Source: an uncultured Oscillospiraceae bacterium
Lineage (GTDB): Bacteria; Bacillota; Clostridia; Oscillospirales; Oscillospiraceae
Direction of reading: 5' to 3'
Assembly (NCBI GenBank): GCA_934546685.1
Contig: CAKTEB010000028.1
Coordinates: 1-25,591, forward strand
DNA length: 25,591 nucleotides
Notes under the pieces: model-generated
Seen by the model: the letters and a program-made list of their open reading frames with translations, nothing else
Told to the model about the DNA's origin: nothing
Databases searched by the model: none
Shown here: positions 1 through 6,915 of the stretch, piece by piece
Layout of the letters: each line of letters begins with the position of its first letter
Numbering within the stretch: the first letter of the stretch is position 1
Translations under genes and position numbers: made by a program

Positions 1-54
1 ACCCCCGACCTGCTGATTACAAATCAGCTGCTCTACCAACTGAGCTATACCAGC
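1..54 (-). tRNA. tRNA-Thr (anticodon TGT), 3' part cut by window edge
   Basis: On the minus strand this reads GCTGGTATAGCTCAGTTGG followed by a D-arm, an anticodon stem GCTGA/TCAGC and the seven-base loop TTTGTAA. The central triplet TGT gives threonine. The start of the variable region (AGGTC) and the beginning of the T arm are present. The rest of the T arm and the acceptor 3' strand lie outside the window. The 5' end is set at position 54 by the acceptor sequence GCTGGTA. A consensus promoter lies just upstream. Confidence 0.93.
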
Positions 55-77
55 AAACTCTCTCAAAGAGCATGGCT

Positions 78-106
78 ATTATACCCTTGCCTTGGTGCTT
101 TGTCAA
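78..106 (-). promoter_or_regulatory. Consensus sigma-70/sigma-A promoter of the tRNA-Thr gene
   Basis: On the minus strand a perfect -35 TTGACA (101-106) is separated by exactly 17 bp from a perfect -10 TATAAT (78-83). The tRNA 5' end lies 23 bases downstream of the -10. A fully consensus promoter fits a strong constitutive tRNA gene. Confidence 0.9.
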
Positions 107-207
107 GCACTTTTTTTGAAAACCGCCAATTTTTTTGTTTTCGCTTGTAAAGCGCCGGGGCCGGTGCTACACTAGAGGCATCACCCATCAGGAAGGACGT
201 GGCTTTC

Positions 208-1635
208 ATGCCGTCAGATCATACCTTAGAGCAGGGCGTTTTGAACGCCTTTTACGGCCTATGCCGGATCCCCCACCCCTCCGGCCACGAGGAGGCCGTG
301 GCCCACTATCTAGCGTCTCAGTTGGAATCCATCGGCCTGTTTCCCCAGCTGGACGAAGCTGGGAATCTCATCTGCGATGTTCCCGGAACCGAGGGCCTGA
401 CAGCGCGGCCCAGACTGGCGCTCCAGGCCCACATGGACATGGTCTGCGTGGGTGCGGCAGACTACCAGCCCCTGGAGGATCCCATCCGCACAGAGATCCG
501 TGACGGCTTTCTCTGCACCGATGGGCGCAGCTCCCTGGGGGCAGACTGCGGCATTGGCCTCTCCTGCGCCCTGTATCTTGTGATGAGCAGCGCACCCCAT
601 GTACCCCTGCGGCTGCTGTTTACGGTGGATGAGGAACGCGGTCTGGCCGGAGCCCAGCGCCTGAGCAAGGAATGTCTGGCGGACTGCTCCGGTCTCATCA
701 ATCTGGACGGCTTCCACTTTGGTCAAATCATGATCTCCAGCGCCGGCGGCTGCCGCCAGACCTTCCGGCGGACTCCTGACTGCTTCTTCCCCATGCTGGA
801 CGCCCCGGTAAGCCTGTCCATTTCCGGACTCTTGGGCGGCCACTCCGGGGACAACATCGGCTCCGGCCGAGCCAACGCCGCCCAGCTGATGCTCTGGCTC
901 CTGGGCGCGCTAGAGATCCCCTATGAGCTCTCCGGCATCGACGCGGGCACCGCCCACAACGCCATTCCCGCCTCCGCCCAGGCCGTGCTGGTGACGGACA
1001 GCCGGGACGGAGACAAGCTCCAGGCCACAGTCGAGCAGTTCCTCCGGGACGCCAAAGCTATGTATCCCCTGGAGGCCGATCTCTCCATCACCGTCTCCCC
1101 AGCGGAAATGCCCGCCAGAGTCTTCACCGTGGACGAGCGGGACGATCTTCTGGCCCTGGCGGGGCTGGTGCCCTGCGGTGTCCAGGAGATGCACCCATTG
1201 GTGCCCAAGGTGGTGGGCACCTCCGGCAATCTGGGAATGGTCCACGGTCACAGCGAGAAAATCGAGATCTACAGCTTCCTGCGCTCCTGCAGAAATGAAG
1301 CCATGGCCGTCCAGCGGGACTTCCTGGCCCTCTCCGCCCAGGGCTTCGGCTACAGCGCTGAGGCTGACAGCTACCCCGCCTGGCCCGGAGTGGCCCAGGA
1401 TCCCCTCAGCGACCTTTTTATAGAGGAAGGGAACAAGCTGGGGCTGGAGCTCCGAAAAAACGCCGTCCATGTGGGCCTGGAGCCCTCTATGTTCCACGAG
1501 ATGGCCCCGGAGCTGCCCATGATCTCCACAGGCATGGACATTCTCTCCCCCCATTCCGTTCAGGAGCGGGTGCGGCTTTCCACCATCGCCCCCTTTACCC
1601 GGCTGCTGAGCGTTTGCATCCGTGACTGGAAATAA
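208..1635 (+). CDS. pepD: Aminoacyl-histidine dipeptidase (PepD-like, peptidase M20)
   Basis: A 475-residue cytosolic metallodipeptidase of the PepD/Xaa-His dipeptidase branch of M20, which hydrolyses dipeptides such as beta-Ala-His and Xaa-His. Visible M20 landmarks are an AHMDMV metal/catalytic motif around His75-Asp77, the LGADCGIG segment, the TVDEERGLAGA segment with the acid pair near residues 142-143, an INLDG segment, GGHSGDNIGSGRANA, and a C-terminal SPHSVQERV that should supply the last metal-ligand histidine. The length is usual for the family. An in-frame GTG nine bases upstream (199) sits only 2 bases after the AGGAAGG Shine-Dalgarno, so ATG 208 is preferred, though its 11-base spacing is long. 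It stands alone between the tRNA and the nrd operon. PepD is a sound family call; the exact dipeptide preference cannot be read. Confidence 0.9.
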   Translation: MPSDHTLEQGVLNAFYGLCRIPHPSGHEEAVAHYLASQLESIGLFPQLDEAGNLICDVPGTEGLTARPRLALQAHMDMVCVGAADYQPLEDPIRTEIRDGFLCTDGRSSLGADCGIGLSCALYLVMSSAPHVPLRLLFTVDEERGLAGAQRLSKECLADCSGLINLDGFHFGQIMISSAGGCRQTFRRTPDCFFPMLDAPVSLSISGLLGGHSGDNIGSGRANAAQLMLWLLGALEIPYELSGIDAGTAHNAIPASAQAVLVTDSRDGDKLQATVEQFLRDAKAMYPLEADLSITVSPAEMPARVFTVDERDDLLALAGLVPCGVQEMHPLVPKVVGTSGNLGMVHGHSEKIEIYSFLRSCRNEAMAVQRDFLALSAQGFGYSAEADSYPAWPGVAQDPLSDLFIEEGNKLGLELRKNAVHVGLEPSMFHEMAPELPMISTGMDILSPHSVQERVRLSTIAPFTRLLSVCIRDWK

Positions 1636-1654
1636 GGCTTCCATTTTGTCAGCA

Positions 1655-1670
1655 CCACTACATATTGTAT
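1655..1670 (+). promoter_or_regulatory. Possible distal NrdR box
   Basis: The core CTACATATTG (1658-1667) matches the NrdR-box core CwAtATaTwG at 9 of 10 positions, but the outer bases match poorly. It lies 94 bp (centre to centre) upstream of the first promoter-proximal box, close to nine helical turns. Because the outer arms are weak this is only a candidate. Confidence 0.4.
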
Positions 1671-1713
1671 CTACCATTTGTATCTCCACAAGAATTTGTG
1701 TCTGTTTGTGTCT
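1664..1713 (+). repeat. Four direct nonamers WTTGTRTCT upstream of the nrd promoter
   Basis: Four same-strand copies are visible: ATTGTATCT (1664-1672), TTTGTATCT (1677-1685), TTTGTGTCT (1695-1703) and TTTGTGTCT (1705-1713). The last two are identical and start 10 bp apart, one helical turn. They sit just upstream of the -35 of the nrdD promoter, where an activator or replication-linked factor could bind. They do not match the DnaA box TTATNCACA. Confidence 0.55.
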
Positions 1714-1728
1714 AAGGGCGATTTATCC

Positions 1729-1757
1729 TTGACATAGGCCATTGGCTGTGTCAAAAT
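1729..1757 (+). promoter_or_regulatory. nrdD operon promoter
   Basis: A perfect -35 TTGACA (1729-1734) is followed after 17 bp by CAAAAT (1752-1757), a 4/6 match to the -10 consensus. The -10 lies inside the first NrdR box, so a bound repressor would block RNA polymerase. The leader to the nrdD start is roughly 80 bases. Confidence 0.65.
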
Positions 1758-1796
1758 ATAGTGGCACAAGCAAGATGATAACACCATATATTGTGT
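1749..1796 (+). promoter_or_regulatory. Tandem NrdR boxes controlling anaerobic RNR
   Basis: Box 1 (1749-1764) has core CAAAATATAG and box 2 (1781-1796) reads ACACCATATATTGTGT, a 15/16 match to the NrdR consensus acaCwAtATaTwGtgt. Their centres are 32 bp apart, three helical turns, which is the arrangement known for NrdR. NrdR is a zinc-ribbon/ATP-cone repressor that senses ATP/dATP and represses RNR operons. Box 1 overlaps the -10 hexamer. The nrdR gene itself is not in this window. Confidence 0.85.
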
Positions 1797-1845
1797 CCGG
1801 CATCCTGTGCCCCACAGCATGTATGAACGAAAAAGAGGGAAGAAT

Positions 1846-4128
1846 ATGATTCAAAGCATTATCAAGCGCGACGGCCGCGTGGTTCTCTACGAACAGCCGA
1901 AGATCGCCTCCGCCATTCTCAAATCTCTGGAGGCCACCGGCGAGGGCAACGCCGCCGACGCCGCACGGGTGGCAAACGCCGTCCAGGCCGAGCTGGAGGC
2001 CAAATACCCGAACTCCTCCCCCACCGTGGAGGCCATTCAGGATACCGCTGAGCAGCAGCTCATGAACCATGGGTTCAACGCCACTGCCAAGGCCTACATT
2101 CTCTACCGGGCCAACCGGACCCGAGCCAGAGAGGCCAACACCTCTCTGATGAAGACCATCGACGAGATCACCAATATCGACGCCCGGGCCAGCGATATGA
2201 AGCGGGACAACGCCAACATCGACGGCAACACCGCCATGGGCTCCATGCTCCAGATCGGCGCGGCAGGGGCCAAGGCCTACAACGAGGCCTACCTGCTCCG
2301 CCCCGAGCACGCCAAGGCTTACCGGGAGGGCGACATCCACATCCACGATTTCGACTTCTACTCTCTGACCACCACCTGCTGTCAGATCGATATTCTCCGT
2401 CTGTTCCACGGCGGCTTCTCCACGGGCCACGGCTATCTCCGGGAGCCCCAGGGCATCGCCAGCTATGCGGCCCTGGCCGCCATTGCCATCCAGTCCAACC
2501 AGAATGACCAGCACGGCGGCCAGTCCATCCCCAACTTCGACTATGGCATGGCCGAGGGCGTAGCAAAGACCTTCCTGCGAGCCTATCGCCGATGCCTCAT
2601 CGAGGCCGTGGAGGACAAGCTGGATCTGGATGACGCCAAGGCCCCGGTTCAGGAGGCCATGGATGCCGCCAAGGAGGCCACCGGTCAGGAGGCCCGCCTT
2701 GAAAACGATCCTTCCTACGACCGCGCCGTGGCCGCCGCCCTGTGCGGGGTGCTTTCCCTCTCCGGCAAGGACGCCGCCAAGGTCATCGCCCGTGCCCGCC
2801 GCCGGGCCCAGGATGCCACAGATCGGGACACCTATCAGGCCATGGAGGGCTTTGTTCACAACCTCAACACCATGCACTCCCGTGCCGGTGCCCAGACCCC
2901 CTTCTCCTCCATCAACTACGGCACCGATGTGAGCCCTGAGGGCCGCATGGTGATCCGCAATATTCTGATGGCTCTGGATGCTGGCCTGGGCCACGGAGAG
3001 ACCTGCATTTTCCCCATTCACATCTTCAAGGTCAAGGAGGGCGTCAACTATAACCCCCAGGATCCCAACTACGATCTGTTCCGCCTGAGCTGCAAGGTCA
3101 GCGCCAAGCGGCTGTTCCCCAACTATGTATTCCTGGATTCCCCCTTTAACCTCCAGTACTACAAGCCCGGCCACCCGGAAACGGAGGTCGCCACCATGGG
3201 CTGCCGTACCCGTGTCATGGGCAACGTCTACGATCCCACCCGGCAGATCGCCTATTCCCGAGGCAATCTGTCCTTCACCTCCATCAACCTGCCTCGGCTG
3301 GCTATCGAGAGCAAGGGCAACGAGAAGGTATTCTATGAAAAGCTCCAGGCTATGCTGGAGCTGGTGGCCCAGCAGCTGCTGGACCGGTTCGAGATCCAGG
3401 CCAGCAAGCACGTCTACAACTACCCCTTCCTGATGGGTCAGGGGGTCTGGCTGGACTCCGACAAGCTGTCCCTCCAGGACGACCTTCGGGAGGTATTAAA
3501 GCACGGCACCCTGTCCATCGGCTTCATCGGCCTGGCCGAGGCCCTCACCGCCCTCTATGGTCATCACCACGGCGAGAGCCCGGAGATGCAGGAGAAGGGC
3601 CTACAGATCATCGGCTATATGCGGGACTTCTGCGACAAGAAATCCCAGGAGCTCACCATGAACTTCACCCTGCTGGGCACCCCTGCCGAGGGTCTGTCCG
3701 GGCGCTTTATCCGTATGGATCAGAAGCGCTACGGCAAGATCCCCGGGGTCACGGATCGGGAATACTACACCAACAGCTTCCATATTCCCGTGTGGTATCC
3801 CATCTCTGCCTATGACAAGATCCGGCTGGAGGCCCCCTATCACGCCCTGTGCAACGCCGGTCATATCAGCTATGTGGAGCTGGACGGCGACACTGCCAAG
3901 AACGTGGAGGCCTTTGAGACCGTGGTGCGCTGGATGCACGACTGCGGCATCGGCTACGGCAGCATCAACCATCCCGTGGATCGGGATCCCATTTGCGGCT
4001 ATGTGGGCGTCATCGGCGATGTGTGTCCCCGGTGCGGACGTCATGAAGGCGAGGAGATCTCCCCCGAGCGTGTGGCGGAGCTCCGCAAGATGTATCCTGA
4101 AATGCCCGCGTTTCAAGGCATTGAATAA
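1846..4128 (+). CDS. nrdD: Anaerobic ribonucleoside-triphosphate reductase, large chain lacking the glycyl-radical domain
   Basis: A 760-residue class III ribonucleotide reductase chain, which makes dNTPs from NTPs in the absence of oxygen. An N-terminal ATP-cone (about residues 1-95, starting IQSIIKRDGRVV) gives allosteric control. The ten-stranded barrel follows, with the presumed thiyl-radical cysteine at Cys453 in TMGCRTRV and the landmark NLSFTSINLPRLAI. The C-terminus carries a zinc-knuckle-like segment with Cys717, Cys727 and Cys730 (CGYVG...CPRCGR); the usual first cysteine of the first pair is Asp here. The protein then stops at FQGIE without the RxxGY glycyl-radical motif that normally ends NrdD. 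That motif is encoded by the next gene. Start ATG 1846 is chosen over an in-frame GTG at 1807 because GAGGG (1835-1839) lies 6 bases upstream. Family assignment is certain; the split is discussed in the findings. Confidence 0.95.
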   Translation: MIQSIIKRDGRVVLYEQPKIASAILKSLEATGEGNAADAARVANAVQAELEAKYPNSSPTVEAIQDTAEQQLMNHGFNATAKAYILYRANRTRAREANTSLMKTIDEITNIDARASDMKRDNANIDGNTAMGSMLQIGAAGAKAYNEAYLLRPEHAKAYREGDIHIHDFDFYSLTTTCCQIDILRLFHGGFSTGHGYLREPQGIASYAALAAIAIQSNQNDQHGGQSIPNFDYGMAEGVAKTFLRAYRRCLIEAVEDKLDLDDAKAPVQEAMDAAKEATGQEARLENDPSYDRAVAAALCGVLSLSGKDAAKVIARARRRAQDATDRDTYQAMEGFVHNLNTMHSRAGAQTPFSSINYGTDVSPEGRMVIRNILMALDAGLGHGETCIFPIHIFKVKEGVNYNPQDPNYDLFRLSCKVSAKRLFPNYVFLDSPFNLQYYKPGHPETEVATMGCRTRVMGNVYDPTRQIAYSRGNLSFTSINLPRLAIESKGNEKVFYEKLQAMLELVAQQLLDRFEIQASKHVYNYPFLMGQGVWLDSDKLSLQDDLREVLKHGTLSIGFIGLAEALTALYGHHHGESPEMQEKGLQIIGYMRDFCDKKSQELTMNFTLLGTPAEGLSGRFIRMDQKRYGKIPGVTDREYYTNSFHIPVWYPISAYDKIRLEAPYHALCNAGHISYVELDGDTAKNVEAFETVVRWMHDCGIGYGSINHPVDRDPICGYVGVIGDVCPRCGRHEGEEISPERVAELRKMYPEMPAFQGIE

Positions 4129-4166
4129 CAACAAATCTCAACTGTGCTTTTAAGGAGGCATGTTCT

Positions 4167-4328
4167 ATGAAAACCGAGAATATTCATGTAAAAATGGGCG
4201 AGGGCGTGGGCTTTGAGCGCATCCGCCGAATCACTGGCTACCTGGTTGGCACCATGGACAAGTGGAACGACGCCAAGCGGGCCGAGGAGCGTGACCGTGT
4301 AAAGCACGGTCTTTCCCGGAATGCTTAA
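4167..4328 (+). CDS. Stand-alone NrdD glycyl-radical domain (53 aa)
   Basis: This small gene encodes 53 residues that match only the extreme C-terminus of ordinary NrdD. FERIRRITGYLVG carries the glycyl-radical site (predicted Gly24), followed by a conserved-type tail with NDAKRAEERDRVKHG. It begins 38 bases after the nrdD stop with its own Shine-Dalgarno AAGGAGG (4152-4158) spaced 8 bases from the ATG. Its last 8 bases overlap the start of nrdG, which suggests translational coupling with the activase. By analogy with whole NrdD, NrdG would abstract a hydrogen from Gly24, and the loop would insert into the barrel of the large chain near Cys453. It is not a frameshift: the large chain and this ORF are each closed, with a separate ribosome binding site. 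Precedent for a detached glycyl-radical domain is GrcA/YfiD for pyruvate formate-lyase. Confidence 0.88.
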   Translation: MKTENIHVKMGEGVGFERIRRITGYLVGTMDKWNDAKRAEERDRVKHGLSRNA

Positions 4329-4833
4329 TCTCGCCGGCATCACCGAGGACAGCATCGTAGACGGCCCCGGCATCCGCACCACCTTCTACTGCCAGGGCTG
4401 CCCCCATCACTGTCCCGGCTGCCACAATCCGGAGACCTGGGACTTCTCCGGGGGCACCCCCATGGAGGAGGAGCGGCTGGTGAAGATCGTTGAAAGCAAT
4501 CCCCTGTGTCACGGCGTGACCTTCTCCGGCGGCGAGCCCTTTTCCCAGGCGGCAGGCTATGCCAAGCTGGCCCGGCTGCTGAAAGAAAAGGGATATGAGG
4601 TTGCCTCCTACTCCGGCTACACCTTTGAGGAGCTGCTAAATGGCACGGAGGATCAGCGGGAGCTGCTCCGCCAGCTGGATGTGCTCATCGACGGCCCCTT
4701 TCTCCTCTCCGAGCGGAGCCTGGAACTGAACTTCCGGGGCAGCCGGAACCAACGGGTGCTGAACGTTCCGGAGAGCCTCGGGGAGGGCCGGGCCGTGGCG
4801 GAGACCTCGGGACGCTGGCTGGGAACTTACTGA
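4321..4833 (+). CDS. nrdG: Anaerobic RNR-activating protein (radical SAM)
   Basis: A 170-residue radical SAM activase that generates the glycyl radical on the RNR. The [4Fe-4S] motif CxxxCxxC is Cys27-Cys31-Cys34, preceded by the typical VDGPGIRTTFYCQGC segment. The SAM-binding TFSGGEP motif is at residues 67-73. The length is normal for NrdG. The ATG lies within the 3' end of the 53-codon glycyl-radical gene (8 bp overlap), so translation is likely coupled to the small subunit it modifies. It closes the nrd operon and is followed by a strong terminator. Confidence 0.95.
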   Translation: MLNLAGITEDSIVDGPGIRTTFYCQGCPHHCPGCHNPETWDFSGGTPMEEERLVKIVESNPLCHGVTFSGGEPFSQAAGYAKLARLLKEKGYEVASYSGYTFEELLNGTEDQRELLRQLDVLIDGPFLLSERSLELNFRGSRNQRVLNVPESLGEGRAVAETSGRWLGTY

Positions 4834-4840
4834 ACATTGC

Positions 4841-4871
4841 GGCGGAAACCGATCCGGTTTCCGCCGTTTTT
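4841..4871 (+). terminator. Rho-independent terminator of the nrd operon
   Basis: A perfect 11-bp stem GGCGGAAACCG/CGGTTTCCGCC (4841-4851 with 4855-4865) with a three-base ATC loop is followed by a T-run (GTTTTTTA). It starts 7 bases after the nrdG stop. Confidence 0.9.
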
Positions 4872-4967
4872 TACGCATTTGTTTCAGTTTCCCGGTGATT
4901 TTTCGTATTCGAGGGTAAAATCTTACACAGGGTTCTCAAATTGTCGCTGTTCATTTGGATACCGCTG

Positions 4968-4976
4968 TGCTAAAAT
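4968..4976 (+). promoter_or_regulatory. Possible extended -10 promoter of the pyrophosphatase gene
   Basis: TGC-TAAAAT (4968-4976) is an extended -10 element located about 50 bases upstream of the start codon. No good -35 is seen at 16-18 bp spacing; TTGTCG at 4941 is too far away. This is a moderate prediction. Confidence 0.45.
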
Positions 4977-5024
4977 AGCCTCACTCAAATTACAATCAAT
5001 TTTGCTGCGTGAAGGAGCGTATTC

Positions 5025-6665
5025 ATGGACGGAATGAGAATGATCGGCGTTATTGGCCACCGGAATCCCGACACGGATTCCATCTGCTCGGCCATCGCCT
5101 ACGCGGCGCTGAAAAATGCCGCGGACGAGCGGAATTATGAGTCCCTGCGGGCCGGAGCCATCAACGGAGAGACGGAATATGTGCTGCGGCGCTTTGGTGT
5201 CCCTGCACCGGAGCTGTGCCCGGACGTCAGCGCCCAGGTCATGGACATCGACATCCGGCCCATGCCCGGCACCGACGGCATGACCACCGTGCGGAAAGCC
5301 TGGGAGACCATGCGGGATCAGCAGATCTCCACCCTGCCCATCACCGATCAGGACGGGAACCTGCTGGGTATCATCACCCTGAAGGATCTGGCCATGGCCA
5401 ATATGGATATCTCCAGCACCCGGTTCCTGTCCGTCTCCCACACCCCATACCGGAATATCATCGAGACCCTGGGTGGCACCCTCATCACCGGCGATCCGGA
5501 CGGCTGCGTGACCTCCGGCAAGGTGGTGGTGGGTGCGGCCTCCCCTGAGATCATGGAGGAGATCCTGGAGCCCGGTGATCTGGTGCTGGTGGCCAACCGC
5601 TACGAATCCCAGTACTGCGCCATTGAGATGGGCGCCGCCTGCATCGTGGTCTGCACCGGCTCCGCCGTGCCCAAAACCATCGTGAAGCTGGCCGCGGAAA
5701 AGGGCTGCACCATCATCTCCACCCCCCACGACACCTACCCCGCCTCCTGCATGATCTCCCAGAGCGTGCCCATCTCCTACTACATGCTCCGGAACAACCT
5801 TTTGACCTTCCGCACCACGGACTCTGTGGAGTATGTGAAGGAGGTCATGGGCAAGGTTCGGTTCGTGTATTTTCCGGTGCTGGACACTGAGGGGAAATAT
5901 GTGGGCGTCATCTCCCGCCGGAACCTGTTAAACCTCCACCGAAAGCAGCTGATCCTGGTGGATCACAATGAGAAAACCCAGTGCGTGGACGGCTGGGAGG
6001 AGGCCGAGATTCTGGAGATCATTGACCACCACCGGATCGGCAATCTGGAGACCTCCGGCCCCGTATACTTCCGCAATCAGCCCGTGGGCTGCACCGCCAC
6101 AGTGATCTATCAGATGTACGGCGAGGCGGATGTGGAGGTGTCCCCGGAGATTGCGGGGCTGCTGCTGTCGGCCATTCTCTCTGACACTCTGAAATTCCAG
6201 TCCCCCACCTGCACGCCTCTGGATGTGCGCACCGCCAAGCAGCTCTCGGCCATTGCCGGGGTGGACATCGACGAGCTGGCCCAGGCCATGTTTGAGGCCG
6301 GCGAAAGCCTGGAGGGCAAAACCGCCGCCGATGTCTTCCAGCAGGACTACAAGACCTTTGTTCAGGGCTCCTTGCAGATCGGCGTAGGCCAGGGCAGCTT
6401 TGTGAGCCAGGCCAACTACGACAAGGCCAAGGCCATGGTATCGAAGTATCTCGCCAGTGAAAAGCTGGGCGTGGATATGGCCTTCTATATGCTCACCTCC
6501 CTCCAGGATCAGTCGGCTCTGATCCTGTATGCGGGCTCTGGGGCCGGAGAGCTCTTAGCCCGTGCCTTCCATACGGAGGCCACCCACGACGGGGTGCTGC
6601 TGCCCGGCGTGGTATCCCGGAAAAAGCAGTTTGTGCCCCAGCTGATCCGGGCGCTGCAGGAATGA
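5025..6665 (+). CDS. ppaC: Mn-dependent inorganic pyrophosphatase with CBS and DRTGG regulatory domains
   Basis: A 546-residue family II (DHH) pyrophosphatase that splits PPi to phosphate in the cytosol, pulling biosynthetic reactions forward. The N-terminal DHH part has GHRNPDTDS (Gly11-Ser19) for metal binding. A regulatory insertion of about 240 residues follows: a first CBS module (about 70-120), a DRTGG-type domain (about 125-245) and a second CBS module (about 250-300). The catalytic part resumes with VDHNE and the IIDHH signature (Asp334-His336), then ends in a DHHA2 domain with SAILSDTLKFQSPT. The insertion makes it longer than plain ppaC (about 310 aa). In characterised CBS-pyrophosphatases, AMP/ADP inhibit and ATP or diadenosine polyphosphates activate. 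ATG 5025 is supported by AGGAG (5013-5017) seven bases upstream. It is monocistronic between two terminators. Confidence 0.94.
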   Translation: MDGMRMIGVIGHRNPDTDSICSAIAYAALKNAADERNYESLRAGAINGETEYVLRRFGVPAPELCPDVSAQVMDIDIRPMPGTDGMTTVRKAWETMRDQQISTLPITDQDGNLLGIITLKDLAMANMDISSTRFLSVSHTPYRNIIETLGGTLITGDPDGCVTSGKVVVGAASPEIMEEILEPGDLVLVANRYESQYCAIEMGAACIVVCTGSAVPKTIVKLAAEKGCTIISTPHDTYPASCMISQSVPISYYMLRNNLLTFRTTDSVEYVKEVMGKVRFVYFPVLDTEGKYVGVISRRNLLNLHRKQLILVDHNEKTQCVDGWEEAEILEIIDHHRIGNLETSGPVYFRNQPVGCTATVIYQMYGEADVEVSPEIAGLLLSAILSDTLKFQSPTCTPLDVRTAKQLSAIAGVDIDELAQAMFEAGESLEGKTAADVFQQDYKTFVQGSLQIGVGQGSFVSQANYDKAKAMVSKYLASEKLGVDMAFYMLTSLQDQSALILYAGSGAGELLARAFHTEATHDGVLLPGVVSRKKQFVPQLIRALQE

Positions 6666-6671
6666 GTTTTT

Positions 6672-6717
6672 CGGTCTGCTCCCTCATTTTCCCGTGGGAG
6701 CAGACCGCTTTCTTTTA
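6672..6717 (+). terminator. Terminator after the pyrophosphatase gene
   Basis: A 12-bp perfect stem CGGTCTGCTCCC/GGGAGCAGACCG (6672-6683 with 6696-6707) with a 12-base loop is followed by the T-rich tail CTTTCTTTTA. It begins 6 bases after the stop codon. Confidence 0.88.
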
Positions 6718-6808
6718 CAGGAATCTTACACGCTTCGTCAATTTTTCACTGTCAAACCCTATGCTTTTCCATGAATCCCACAAAAATTGATGGGGGGTCT
6801 TTTTACTC

Positions 6809-6836
6809 TTGACAATCCCCCCCTAACATATATAAT
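6809..6836 (+). promoter_or_regulatory. Promoter of the potABCD operon
   Basis: A perfect -35 TTGACA (6809-6814) is separated by 16 bp from a perfect -10 TATAAT (6831-6836). A G-run (6792-6797) and a C-run (6817-6823) flank the -35 as a possible inverted repeat, and a 9-bp inverted repeat TCAATTTTT/AAAAATTGA (6738-6746 and 6782-6790) lies upstream. Transcription should begin near 6843. Confidence 0.85.
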
Positions 6837-6841
6837 TAGAT

Positions 6842-6895
6842 TTGCCTGAGCTATTTGGCGGAATCCCCTCCGCTGGACGGCAGGGTAATTTTTTT
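6842..6895 (+). promoter_or_regulatory. Structured 5' leader of potA with terminator-like T-run
   Basis: The roughly 70-base leader can form an inner hairpin GCGGA/TCCGC (6858-6862 with 6869-6873, loop ATCCCC). This may be closed by a short outer helix TGCC/GGCA (6843-6846 with 6879-6882), or alternatively CCTG/CAGG. Seven consecutive T's (6889-6895) follow, only 20 bases before the start codon. It resembles a transcription attenuator. No known riboswitch class was recognised. Confidence 0.4.
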
Positions 6896-6915
6896 AGAAA
6901 GAACGGGGGAGGATA

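Noticed and set aside
1676..1735. DnaA boxes or origin-like iterons near nrdD
   Set aside because: The nonamers read WTTGTRTCT, not TTATNCACA, and no A/T-rich unwinding element or dnaA/dnaN gene is nearby.
1723..3411. A 562-codon open frame on the minus strand opposite nrdD
   Set aside because: Low-complexity Gly/Val/Leu/His-rich translation with no family motif, entirely antisense to a certain gene; an effect of GC-rich third positions. The same holds for long minus frames opposite pckG (19088-20518), ychF (12072-13226), potA (6823-7935) and the DUF975 gene (15497-16717), and for the plus frame opposite the XRE-TPR gene (14628-15554).
4126..4170. Frameshift or sequencing error as the cause of the split nrdD
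   Set aside because: The upstream frame ends in a proper stop after about 30 extra residues, and the downstream ORF has its own ideal ribosome binding site and ATG. A single indel would not create this arrangement.
6842..6895. Known riboswitch (for example TPP, preQ1 or guanidine) in the potA leader
   Set aside because: None of their conserved cores could be found; only the generic hairpin plus T-run is reported.
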